Source of the DNA: Ureibacillus sp.
GTDB taxonomy: Bacteria > Bacillota > Bacilli > Bacillales_A > Planococcaceae
DNA length: 61,012 nucleotides
NCBI GenBank assembly: GCA_031178355.1
Contig: JAPSJC010000009.1
Location: 1-61,012 of the forward strand
Direction of reading: 5' to 3'
Shown: in pieces, positions 1-7,583 of the stretch
How positions within the stretch are numbered: the stretch's first letter is position 1
Layout: every line of letters begins with the position of its first letter
Translations under genes and position numbers: made by a program
The notes under the pieces: model-generated
Database searches by the model: none
Told to the model about the DNA's origin: nothing
Seen by the model: the letters and a program-made list of their open reading frames with translations, nothing else

Positions 1-3
1 CGT

Positions 4-432
4 TTATAATGATTTTTCCATTGTTCGATGGGGAATCCCTGCATCTAAAAATTCAGGAGAATTAATCTCATAATTTAGTTTTTCATAAAAGGGAATTGCA
101 TAGGACTGAGCGTTTAACTTTAATTTAGTAAAGTTATGCTCTATGGCATATTCTTCAATTGCATTCATAATAAGAATTCCTATTCTTTTCCCACGAAATT
201 CGGGTAGTACGCATACCCTCTCAACCTTACCAACTTTTGGTTCGTACTCTCTTATACGTGCAGCAGCAATCACGTGATCACCGTTATAGACAATGAAATG
301 TATTGCTGTAGCATCAAATTCATCTAATTCTATGTGTTCAGGTACGCCTTGTTCTTCAACGAAAACCTTTCTTCTCACTTCAAAGGCTTGTTGTAATTGT
401 TGTTCTGATTTAACTATTTTTACTTCATACAC
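4..432 (-). CDS. yjcF: GNAT family N-acetyltransferase (YjcF-like)
   Basis: A 142-residue single-domain GNAT acetyltransferase, expected to move an acetyl group from acetyl-CoA to an unknown small acceptor in the cytoplasm. The acetyl-CoA binding segment is seen as VCVLPEFRGKRIGILI (around residues 72-87), with the usual GNAT beta-strand order on either side. The start is a GTG two bases after the yjcG stop, so the two genes are probably translated together. It is the last gene of a minus-strand yjcH-yjcG-yjcF set, the same gene group as in B. subtilis. The substrate is unknown. The stop codon lies at the very edge of the window. Confidence 0.85.
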   Translation of the reverse strand: MYEVKIVKSEQQLQQAFEVRRKVFVEEQGVPEHIELDEFDATAIHFIVYNGDHVIAAARIREYEPKVGKVERVCVLPEFRGKRIGILIMNAIEEYAIEHNFTKLKLNAQSYAIPFYEKLNYEINSPEFLDAGIPHRTMEKSL

Positions 433-434
433 TA

Positions 435-953
435 TTAATCTTCAACTCCACCTAATTTATACGTTTCATATGCTGTCCATGACCCATCTTCTAATTGGTA
501 AAGTAAATGTATACGGTCAATTGTATCTTCTTCATTCACACCAAACATACGTAATTGACCATAGACATCATCATGTTCAGAATCTGTTAAATCCTGTGCA
601 ATGGTAACATGAGGAACAAAAACGTGTCTCGGCTTACCGATATTAATTTCCGCTTGTAATTCTTCGTGTAATTTTTTTAATTGTTCTGTTGGTTCGATTC
701 GGAAATAAATTACATTAGTGTTTGGGTAGAACGAACTAATACGAGAGGCATGAATTTTCAAAGGTGCGTAATTTTGCACAATATTTGATATTTTTTCAGA
801 TATCATTTTAATATCTGATTCATCTGCCTCGAATGCTTCTTTTAATGTAATATGAGGTGTCACTTTAGCATAATGAGAATCATAACGTTTTCGATACGTA
901 TTCGCTAAATCCTGTATTTTTTTAGATGGAAATGCAACAATACCAAATTTCAT
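435..953 (-). CDS. yjcG: 2H phosphoesterase superfamily protein (YjcG)
   Basis: A 172-residue member of the 2'-5' RNA ligase / 2H phosphoesterase superfamily, matching YjcG in length (about 171). The two signature H-x-T motifs are visible: PHIT with His34 and PHVT with His115. Together they form the catalytic pair that acts on 2',3'-cyclic or 2'-5' phosphodiester bonds in this superfamily; the substrate of YjcG itself is not known. A start six bases upstream (959) is possible, but the AGGGAGG ribosome site would then be only about two bases away, so 953 is preferred. It is the middle gene of the yjcHGF group. Confidence 0.87.
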   Translation of the reverse strand: MKFGIVAFPSKKIQDLANTYRKRYDSHYAKVTPHITLKEAFEADESDIKMISEKISNIVQNYAPLKIHASRISSFYPNTNVIYFRIEPTEQLKKLHEELQAEINIGKPRHVFVPHVTIAQDLTDSEHDDVYGQLRMFGVNEEDTIDRIHLLYQLEDGSWTAYETYKLGGVED

Positions 954-1040
954 TGTCATTACCTCCCTGTGCGAATTTTCTTACTCTTTTAAGTATATCA
1001 AAAGTTGAGGTAGATAAGAAACTAATATCTCCTATCAAAC

Positions 1041-1760
1041 TTAACTAAAATTTTCAATTAAAGCTCTTCTTAAATCAGGTTTCCAGTATTTCCAAGTATG
1101 GTTGCCTTCGAATTCCTCATAAAAAGTTTTATAGCCTTGATTGATTAATAACTGATGTAGTTGTCGATTAGGTGTTAAGAAATCTTTTATCGTTTTATCC
1201 ATTGTAAGTACTTCGTTTTCCTCTTTACCTACAATGTGGTAAACTGACACGAGTTCGACAGCTTTCGCTTCATTTACAATTGATAATACATGCTCGTCTA
1301 CATAGGGTGACTGTAAAATCGCTTTGCTAAAAATATTAGGATATTTGAGACAAGCGAGTAAAGAAGCAGTTGCTGCCATTGAATCTCCAATTAAACCTCT
1401 TGTTGATCCCATTTGAAGCGTTGAATATTCTCGATCTAAGAATGGCATGAGTTCATGGGCTAAAAATCGTAAATAGGCCTCGTGCTTTTCACCAGTTGGG
1501 ATATATTTGTTTTTCCTATCTTGTATATTTTTATATGGAACTCCCACGATTATTAGGTTCTCGATTTCATAATCTTCAATTAATTCGTCAGCTAGTTTTG
1601 TTATACCGCCTAACTGGAAGTAATCCTTTCCATCTGATGCGATTAAAATGTTATATTTATTTAAAGGAGTGTAATTAGCTGGTACATAAATTAATAGTTC
1701 AATTTCTTCCTGTAAAGCTTCACTATGGAAGGTTAAATCTTGAATTGTTCCTTTTGACAT
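1041..1760 (-). CDS. yjcH: Putative alpha/beta-hydrolase esterase (YjcH, esterase D/Enterochelin-esterase-like)
   Basis: A 239-residue alpha/beta hydrolase of the esterase D / enterochelin esterase-like family. The nucleophile elbow is GDSMAA in the middle of the protein, and the catalytic His is probably in EGNHTWKYW near the C-terminus. The longest open frame extends 52 residues upstream to 1916. An AGGAGG ribosome site ends just before the ATG at 1760 and the family length is about 240, so the longer N-terminus is rejected. It is the first gene of the minus-strand yjcHGF group and diverges from the PgpA-like gene at 1890. Its substrate is unknown. Confidence 0.85.
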   Translation of the reverse strand: MSKGTIQDLTFHSEALQEEIELLIYVPANYTPLNKYNILIASDGKDYFQLGGITKLADELIEDYEIENLIIVGVPYKNIQDRKNKYIPTGEKHEAYLRFLAHELMPFLDREYSTLQMGSTRGLIGDSMAATASLLACLKYPNIFSKAILQSPYVDEHVLSIVNEAKAVELVSVYHIVGKEENEVLTMDKTIKDFLTPNRQLHQLLINQGYKTFYEEFEGNHTWKYWKPDLRRALIENFS

Positions 1761-1889
1761 TAGGTCGCCTCCTAACATGATTAATACTCCCTGAAATTGT
1801 ATCATAATGAATTGTAACGGTGTACTATAGAAAAAGAATACAAGTACGAAATTGAATTTAAAAATTATAAGATAGAGTGAGGTTTTAGC

Positions 1890-2477
1890 ATGGGTAATAA
1901 ATATGTTCGTGTTCATTCAAATGATGTGACAACAGCTGCGAAAAATGCACTTATACGTCGAGGAGTTAAAATTGAAGATATTGCGGAAATTGTTTATGAA
2001 ATGCAAAAGCCATATAATGACGGTTTACAATTTGAACATTGTGTAAACTCTGTCGATCGTGTTTTACAAAAACGTGAAGTTCAACATGCAGTACTGGTTG
2101 GAATTGAGTTAGATGAACTAGCTGAAAAGAAATTATTATCTCAACCACTGCAAAGGATAATAGAATCCGACGAAGGGTTATTTGGTGTTGATGAGACCCT
2201 AGCTCTAGGAGCGGTTTTAACTTATGGTAGTATTGCCGTAACTACCTATGGTCATTTAGACAAGAAAAAAATTGGTATCATTGAGAAATTAGATACAAAA
2301 GTTGGGGAAAAAATCCATACTTTTTTAGATGACCTAGTTGCTAGTATCGCTGCCAGTGCAGCTTCAAGAATAGCACATAAACTGCGCGATCTTGAAGAAG
2401 ACGGGGAAACTTTTGCAGATATTCCTCCTGTTTCTTTAAGTAGTTCTGTATCAAATCCAAAAGATGAAAATGATTAA
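1890..2477 (+). CDS. yutG: Phosphatidylglycerophosphatase A family protein (YutG)
   Basis: A 195-residue protein of the PgpA family, close to B. subtilis YutG. PgpA enzymes remove phosphate from phosphatidylglycerophosphate to give phosphatidylglycerol. Conserved blocks seen are LTYGSIAVTTYGHLDK (about residues 109-124) and HTFLDDLVASIAASAASRIA (about residues 143-162). YutG-type proteins lack the strongly hydrophobic segments of E. coli PgpA and look mostly soluble or peripheral, so the lipid substrate is inferred from family membership. It has a good ribosome site (gagtgaggt) and a strong terminator directly after it, so it appears monocistronic. Confidence 0.83.
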   Translation: MGNKYVRVHSNDVTTAAKNALIRRGVKIEDIAEIVYEMQKPYNDGLQFEHCVNSVDRVLQKREVQHAVLVGIELDELAEKKLLSQPLQRIIESDEGLFGVDETLALGAVLTYGSIAVTTYGHLDKKKIGIIEKLDTKVGEKIHTFLDDLVASIAASAASRIAHKLRDLEEDGETFADIPPVSLSSSVSNPKDEND

Positions 2478-2485
2478 TAAGCCTT

Positions 2486-2529
2486 CAAAAAAATATACGT
2501 CATCTTTTATGATGGCGTATATTTTTTTA
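2486..2529 (+). terminator. Rho-independent terminator after yutG
   Basis: The stem ATATACGTCATC pairs with GATGGCGTATAT (one wobble) across a short TTTTA-type loop. Runs of A precede it and runs of T follow it. Confidence 0.85.
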
Positions 2530-2570
2530 TTTTATGTTATGTTTAAAGAGAAAATTTAATTTATGAGGTA

Positions 2571-3194
2571 ATGTTTATGAGTTTAAGTGATATTAGGACA
2601 ATTATTACAAGTGGTACTTTCATACTAGCAGTAGTGCTCTATTTGATATTTGTAAATGGTACAAAAAAAGATGAAACAGTTGTGCCAAAAAGCGACGCTG
2701 TCATCACTTCATCTTATGCCGAAGAAGTAACTGGCAATCAATTAATGGAAGCACAATATATTTCAACAAATGATGGGGATACTTTTAAAATGAAACTAAA
2801 TGGAGAAGAGCAGGGAATCCGTTTATTAATGGTTGATACACCAGAGATGAATTATAATGAGAATAATCCGATGCCATATGCAGAAGAGGCGAAAGAGTTT
2901 GCATCGAATATATTGCAAAATGCCAAGCAGATTGAAGTGTTGTTTGATGTAGGTCCAGAAACTGATAGTTATGGCCGGTTACTAAGTTATATCTTTGTCG
3001 ATGGAGTATTATTACAGGAACTTTTGTTAAAAGAAGGATATGCTGCAGTAAGGTATATTCATGAACCAAATAATACATTGGAGTATGAATTTAAAGAAAT
3101 AGAAGAACAAGCGAAAGAAAAAGGGTTGAATATTTGGAGCACGGAAAATTATTTACAAAATGATGGGTTTCATCCGGAAGTAATAGCAGAATAA
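2571..3194 (+). CDS. yncB: Secreted or membrane-anchored thermonuclease (SNase-like domain, YncB type)
   Basis: A 207-residue staphylococcal-nuclease-fold protein. Residues 1-30 form an uncleaved signal or membrane anchor (FILAVVLYLIFVNG). The SNase domain starts near residue 60. The active-site Arg/Asp/Glu block is seen as IRLLMVDTPEMN, and the second Arg block as DSYGRLLSYIFVDG, so the catalytic residues appear intact. It is expected to hydrolyse DNA/RNA outside the membrane with calcium. The ATG at 2571 follows a GAGGT site; an ATG six bases later is also possible. The symbol is by resemblance to B. subtilis YncB. Confidence 0.8.
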   Translation: MFMSLSDIRTIITSGTFILAVVLYLIFVNGTKKDETVVPKSDAVITSSYAEEVTGNQLMEAQYISTNDGDTFKMKLNGEEQGIRLLMVDTPEMNYNENNPMPYAEEAKEFASNILQNAKQIEVLFDVGPETDSYGRLLSYIFVDGVLLQELLLKEGYAAVRYIHEPNNTLEYEFKEIEEQAKEKGLNIWSTENYLQNDGFHPEVIAE

Positions 3195-3198
3195 ATGT

Positions 3199-3237
3199 AA
3201 AAACAAGGTCACCTTTTTGTAAGGAAACCTTGTTTTT
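3199..3237. terminator. Bidirectional terminator between yncB and the 3237-3731 gene
   Basis: AAAACAAGG pairs with CCTTGTTTT and the hairpin is A-rich before and T-rich after. It sits between two convergent genes and can serve both. Confidence 0.8.
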
Positions 3238-3731
3238 TAATTCATTGATTCATGTTTATAATAGTTCTCAGCTATTGAAGGTATAGTTGCGTAGTTTTCT
3301 AACATCATATTGGAAAGGTCGGTTTGATCTACTTTAAAGGACATGACTGTCAAGTTGTCATCTAATTTCCAATTAACAGTAAACGAAGTAATCTCTTCTA
3401 TTTTTGACGATTGTAGTAATATTGGATAGGTTTGTTTTAATAAGTTTTCTTCCGTTAGTATGTCATTACTTTGCAATATTAAAGATACATGTTCCTCTTC
3501 ACCTTCTGGAGATACTTGCAGGTCAAGAATAGAATCTTCCGAAATTTCTTCTTCAACAATTGCTGCAACTGTCATCATCGTTGTATAACCAGGTGTGTTA
3601 GCCATTACCATTGAATTTGGTAAATCAGGAGAAACAGAATCTTCGTCATTATCATTAACAAATACTCCTATTAAACCGAATACGATAAAGACTGTTAATA
3701 TAAAAATAAATACTAAGTTAAACTTTCTCAA
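3237..3731 (-). CDS. Hypothetical membrane-anchored protein
   Basis: A 164-residue protein that I do not recognise. Residues 1-26 are a basic-then-hydrophobic stretch (RKFNLVFIFILTVFIVFG) typical of a signal anchor, and the rest is acidic and extracytoplasmic in character. No lipobox cysteine follows the hydrophobic stretch. The ATG is preceded on the minus strand by GAGGAGGGG, a good ribosome site. It is convergent with the nuclease gene, and the small gene at 3823-3972 lies upstream on the same strand. No function can be assigned. Confidence 0.65.
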   Translation of the reverse strand: MRKFNLVFIFILTVFIVFGLIGVFVNDNDEDSVSPDLPNSMVMANTPGYTTMMTVAAIVEEEISEDSILDLQVSPEGEEEHVSLILQSNDILTEENLLKQTYPILLQSSKIEEITSFTVNWKLDDNLTVMSFKVDQTDLSNMMLENYATIPSIAENYYKHESMN

Positions 3732-3822
3732 GATTATCCCCTCCTCATAGTAAATTATATGAATAACGAGGAGGAAATAATAGCAATTCCTATTAAATTT
3801 TACAATACAAATTAATCATAAT

Positions 3823-3972
3823 TTATTCTGTTAGATTTTCTTCGTGTGGCAATTGTTCTTCCGTTAAGAATAAAAAAGATTCGTCGTCTAAAAGATGCAC
3901 TTTTTCCTCGTTAAGACCAATGGATAAAGGTCCAGAAAATATTTGCTCCCACCAGTTATCAGTCGAAATCAT
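3823..3972 (-). CDS. Small acidic hypothetical protein, 49 residues
   Basis: A short protein beginning MISTDNWWEQIFSGPLS and ending in a strongly acidic tail. The open frame extends further upstream, but AAAGGGGG lies at the right distance before the ATG at 3972, so the short form is chosen. No domain is recognised. It diverges from the aldehyde dehydrogenase gene, with about 190 bp between starts. Confidence 0.55.
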   Translation of the reverse strand: MISTDNWWEQIFSGPLSIGLNEEKVHLLDDESFLFLTEEQLPHEENLTE

Positions 3973-4059
3973 AAAATTGCCCCCTTTAAATTGTATCCCT
4001 TTCTTAACTAGCATTACACTCGCCAAAGAAAAGCTTGTTAGTTATGCTAGTAGAAGGAG

Positions 4060-4088
4060 ATTTACTACAACTACATTTGGTAGTAAAT
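4060..4088. promoter_or_regulatory. Inverted repeat upstream of the aldehyde dehydrogenase gene
   Basis: A perfect 9-bp inverted repeat, ATTTACTAC and GTAGTAAAT, separated by 11 bases. It lies about 75-100 bp before the aldehyde dehydrogenase start and between divergent genes. There is no T-run, so an operator is more likely than a terminator. The bound protein is unknown. Confidence 0.4.
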
Positions 4089-4161
4089 GTACACTGTTAT
4101 TATGAACAAGTAGTTTTTATTTTATGTAAAAAATAAAAAAATGAGAGGAAGAAGAGATACT

Positions 4162-5550
4162 ATGAGCCTAACTCCTCAAGAGGTAGAGAAATTAATAACC
4201 ATACAAAGAGATTATTTTTACTCAGGACAACCAAGATCCATTGATTTTCGAAGAAAACAACTTGAAAAACTAGCAGTGTCAATTAAAAAGTACGAAACAG
4301 ACATTTTAAAAGCATTGAATTTAGATTTAGGAAAAAGTGATTTCGAAGGTTATACAAATGAAATAGGAATTGTATTAAGTAGTATTCGTTATATGATGAA
4401 AAATATTGACGAATGGGTAAAACCGACAGAAGTTAAAACACCATTATCGCTACAACCTGCAAAAAGCTTTATAATAAGAGAACCGTATGGAGTTACTTTA
4501 ATTATCGCTCCGTTTAATTATCCATTTCAATTAGTAATGGAGCCACTTATTGGAGCGATGGTAGGAGGAAATACTGCTATTGTGAAACCATCAGAATCAG
4601 CAGTACATACTTGTGCAATTGTTAAACAAATCATTGAAGAAAACTTTGAGCCTGAATATATTAAAGTTGTTGAAGGTGAGAAAGAAGAAGTAACAGCTTT
4701 GATTAATGCTTCGTTTGATTACATTTTCTTTACTGGAAGTATTGCAGTTGGAAAGGTTATTATGCGAGCGGCTGCCGAAAAGCTAACACCTATTACATTA
4801 GAACTTGGTGGAAAAAGCCCTACGATTGTAGATCACACTGCAAATTTAGAATTAGCGGCTAAACGAATTGTCTGGGGTAAATTTAATAATAACGGACAAA
4901 CTTGCGTAGCCCCTGACTATGTTTTAGTACAACAGTCTGTGTATAACGAATTTGTTGAGCTCTTAAAGAAAACCATTACTCAATTTTTTGGTGAGGATGT
5001 ACAAAATAGTAAGGACTATGGAAGAATTATAAATGTAAGACAACTACAACGTCTTGTGAAATTATTGGATTTAGAAAAGGAACATATTACGTTTGGTGGA
5101 AAGTACGATGTTCATGATCGATATATTGAACCAACAATTTTAGAAAATATATCTTGGACGAATCCTATTATGGAAGACGAAATTTTCGGACCAATATTAC
5201 CAATTATACGATACGATCACCTGCAAAGCGCAGTGGATCAAGTGAGAAAATTACCAAAACCACTAGCAGCATATTTCTTCTCTGAACATGATAAAGCCAT
5301 TGAGTATTTTCTAGAACAATTGCCGTTTGGTGGAGGATGCATTAATGATACTGTTACTCATGTTGGAAATATGTATTTACCATTTGGAGGAGTAGGACCT
5401 TCTGGTGTAAATGCTTATCATGGTAAAGCGAGTTTTGAAAATTTCACACATGCTAAATCTATTATGCAGCGATCAACAAAAATAACGAATGATTTATTAT
5501 ACCCACCATATAAAAATAAAGTGAATTTAGTTCGAAAAGTATTGAAATAA
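4162..5550 (+). CDS. Aldehyde dehydrogenase (class 3 / YwdH-like)
   Basis: A 462-residue NAD(P)-dependent aldehyde dehydrogenase, oxidising an aldehyde to its acid. The catalytic Cys248 is in NNGQTCVAP and the general base Glu214 is in LELGGKSP. The cofactor-binding loop is FFTGSIAVGK, and the late conserved EIFGPILP is present. The short length and a C-terminal tail (YPPYKNKVNLVRKVLK) resemble the class 3 / fatty-aldehyde type such as YwdH. An ATG seven codons upstream is in frame, but GAGGAAG sits right for 4162. It appears monocistronic: an inverted repeat precedes it and a terminator follows. The aldehyde substrate is unknown. Confidence 0.88.
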   Translation: MSLTPQEVEKLITIQRDYFYSGQPRSIDFRRKQLEKLAVSIKKYETDILKALNLDLGKSDFEGYTNEIGIVLSSIRYMMKNIDEWVKPTEVKTPLSLQPAKSFIIREPYGVTLIIAPFNYPFQLVMEPLIGAMVGGNTAIVKPSESAVHTCAIVKQIIEENFEPEYIKVVEGEKEEVTALINASFDYIFFTGSIAVGKVIMRAAAEKLTPITLELGGKSPTIVDHTANLELAAKRIVWGKFNNNGQTCVAPDYVLVQQSVYNEFVELLKKTITQFFGEDVQNSKDYGRIINVRQLQRLVKLLDLEKEHITFGGKYDVHDRYIEPTILENISWTNPIMEDEIFGPILPIIRYDHLQSAVDQVRKLPKPLAAYFFSEHDKAIEYFLEQLPFGGGCINDTVTHVGNMYLPFGGVGPSGVNAYHGKASFENFTHAKSIMQRSTKITNDLLYPPYKNKVNLVRKVLK

Positions 5551-5556
5551 AGAATT

Positions 5557-5783
5557 TGAGGCTGGGACATAATTAAAAAAGTGTAATCCATCATTTGGTT
5601 TGGGTTATACTTTTTTGATATGCTGACAGGAATGATTCCTTAACGAGACTGCACTGCGTCTCCCACTAACAACTCACTAAAAAAAATAGGGAATAGTTAT
5701 TATTTCTAAATTGTCTTCCAGAAAAAACGAAGCTTGTCCCAACCACTTAGTAGATTAATCATAAGGAAATAAAATAATCTACT
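5557..5783. repeat. Intergenic element bounded by GAGGCTGGGACA and TGTCCCAAC, plus a second hairpin
   Basis: The 397-bp gap between the aldehyde dehydrogenase gene and murE holds no convincing gene. GAGGCTGGGACA (5558-5569) and TGTCCCAAC (about 5735-5743) are complementary in reverse and bracket about 165 bp, which also contains the terminator hairpin. A second inverted repeat, AGTAGATTA and TAATCTACT, spans 5749-5783. GAGGCTGGGACA-type words are familiar recurring intergenic sequences in low-GC Firmicutes. The remaining 160 bp before murE is AT-rich and presumably holds its promoter. Confidence 0.45.
5571..5617 (+). terminator. Terminator after the aldehyde dehydrogenase gene
   Basis: AAAAAAGTGTAATCCA pairs with TGGGTTATACTTTTTT along 16 positions, allowing two G-T wobbles, with a 10-base loop. 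Confidence 0.85.
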
Positions 5784-5947
5784 TATTTCATTTATTTGAT
5801 AGGTAGTAAGTGTAAAATAAGGATGTCGATTTTTACGAATTTTTGTTATAGTTAACTTTATTAGTATTAATTTGATTTTGTAGAAATGAGTACATAGATA
5901 AAAGTAGGTATTTGTAACTACCAAGGATTGATTGGAGGCTATTTAGG

Positions 5948-7423
5948 ATGTATGCAGAAGAATTGTTAAGTGTAATCCCTTTAAAAAAAGTTATTGGGCA
6001 GTTACCTAGTAATGTTAAAGATATATCAATCGATTCTAGAAGTGTGCAACCAAAAAGTTTATTTATATGTATTAAGGGTTACACAGTAGATGGACATGAT
6101 TTTGCACAAAAAGCAGTTGATTCGGGTGCAACAGTGATTGTAACTGAAAAAGAATTGCAATTAGAAGGACAGTTTGCCCAAGTAATAGTAAAAGATACAA
6201 ATAGAGCTCTTGGATTACTTTCAGCAAAGTTCTTTGACTACCCATCAAAAGATATAACCATGATTGGTGTAACGGGTACAAATGGAAAAACAAGTGTATC
6301 AGGTATTATACACAACATGTTAATCGGTTTGGGAGAAAAGTCAGCTTTAACTGGGACGATTGGGTTTAATCTAAATGGAGTTCTATATGAATCCGCAAAT
6401 ACAACAAGTGATGCACTCTCCACTCAGCAAATGATATTCCGTGCTAAAATGGAAGGTTGTAGAGCGATGGTTATGGAAGTTTCATCGCACGGGTTATCTC
6501 TGGGACGATTAGCCGGAGTAGATTATGATGTGGCGGTATTTACGAACTTAACACATGATCATTTAGATTTTCACGGGACAATGGAAGACTATGGAAATGC
6601 AAAAGGATTATTATTCTCACAAATGGGACAGGACTTAACGAAGAATAAGCATGTTGTTTTAAATGCAGATGATCCATGGTCAGAAAAATACGCTAAACTA
6701 ACACCTTACCCAGTTTGGACATATGGGTTAAAAAATGAGGCGGATTTCACTGCTACTAATTGTAATTATGATGATGGAATTACTACGTTTGATATGAACA
6801 CACCAGAAGGTAAATTCCCTGTAACCATGAAACTTTTAGGGGAATTTAATGTATATAATGTCTTGGCTGCTGCTGCTGTCTTTTATGGTAGAGGTTTTCC
6901 TATAGAGACAATATTAGAGCAAATTGAAGATTTGAACCCTGTTAGAGGTCGAATGGAGCGAGTCACAACAGACTTACCAATACAGATTTATATCGACTAT
7001 GCACATACTCCAGATGCAATTGAAAAAGCAATCAATGCCGCTATGCCATATAAAAAACCTGAAAATAAATTAATATTTTTAATAGGTACCGGTGGGAATC
7101 GGGATAAGTCGAAACGTCCTGCAATGGCTGAAAAGGCGTCAGTTGCAGATTACGTTGTATTAACAACAGATGACCCTCGTTATGAAGAATATGATAGTAT
7201 TACAAGTGATTTAGCAAAAGGTATGCTTCATGAGAACTATGTTTGTATTGGTGATCGAGGCGATGCTGTACGCCATGCAGTTTCAGTTGCTGAACCTGGT
7301 GATATCATCATATTTGCAGGAAAAGGACATGAAAATTACCAAATTATAGAGAATACAAAATATCCACATAGCGATGCAGATATTGCAATTGAATATGGCC
7401 AATTAAAATTCGTGAAAAAGTAA
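5948..7423 (+). CDS. murE: UDP-N-acetylmuramoyl-tripeptide synthetase (MurE; L-lysine- or DAP-adding)
   Basis: A 491-residue Mur ligase that adds the third amino acid to UDP-MurNAc-L-Ala-D-Glu with ATP in the cytoplasm. The ATP loop GVTGTNGKT is at residues 107-115, and the central-domain MEVSSHGL and the C-terminal GTGGNRDKSKR and GKGHE are all present. The substrate-specificity motif is D408-D-P-R411. DNPR is typical of diaminopimelate enzymes, while staphylococcal and streptococcal lysine enzymes carry DNPA or DDPN, so this one is a hybrid. It is not in a division cluster but sits beside prfC, an arrangement known for the lysine-adding MurE of Staphylococcus aureus. A terminator separates it from prfC. 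Lysine specificity is therefore plausible but not settled. Confidence 0.9.
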   Translation: MYAEELLSVIPLKKVIGQLPSNVKDISIDSRSVQPKSLFICIKGYTVDGHDFAQKAVDSGATVIVTEKELQLEGQFAQVIVKDTNRALGLLSAKFFDYPSKDITMIGVTGTNGKTSVSGIIHNMLIGLGEKSALTGTIGFNLNGVLYESANTTSDALSTQQMIFRAKMEGCRAMVMEVSSHGLSLGRLAGVDYDVAVFTNLTHDHLDFHGTMEDYGNAKGLLFSQMGQDLTKNKHVVLNADDPWSEKYAKLTPYPVWTYGLKNEADFTATNCNYDDGITTFDMNTPEGKFPVTMKLLGEFNVYNVLAAAAVFYGRGFPIETILEQIEDLNPVRGRMERVTTDLPIQIYIDYAHTPDAIEKAINAAMPYKKPENKLIFLIGTGGNRDKSKRPAMAEKASVADYVVLTTDDPRYEEYDSITSDLAKGMLHENYVCIGDRGDAVRHAVSVAEPGDIIIFAGKGHENYQIIENTKYPHSDADIAIEYGQLKFVKK

Positions 7424-7443
7424 ACGTATTGTTTAAATTGAGT

Positions 7444-7478
7444 ACCCTCTCTAACGATAAACTAGAGAGGGTTTCTTG
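7444..7478 (+). terminator. Terminator between murE and prfC
   Basis: ACCCTCTCTA pairs with TAGAGAGGGT, followed by a short T-rich stretch. It suggests that prfC also has its own promoter. Confidence 0.75.
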
Positions 7479-7583
7479 TTGGTACATTTCCGTTTTTTTG
7501 GATACATTACAGTATACAAAAAGGTTGTACGGAATAGGTACTTTCTTTTATTATTAGGTATGTAGAAAAAGGAGATTCGAAAA

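Noticed and set aside
1761-1916. N-terminal extension of the YjcH reading frame by 52 residues
   Set aside because: A strong ribosome site precedes the inner ATG at 1760, the extension is unlike the family, and it nearly reaches the divergent gene.
5706-5924. 72-codon reverse frame in the gap before murE
   Set aside because: Its composition reflects AT-rich DNA, it has no ribosome site, and it covers the intergenic hairpins.
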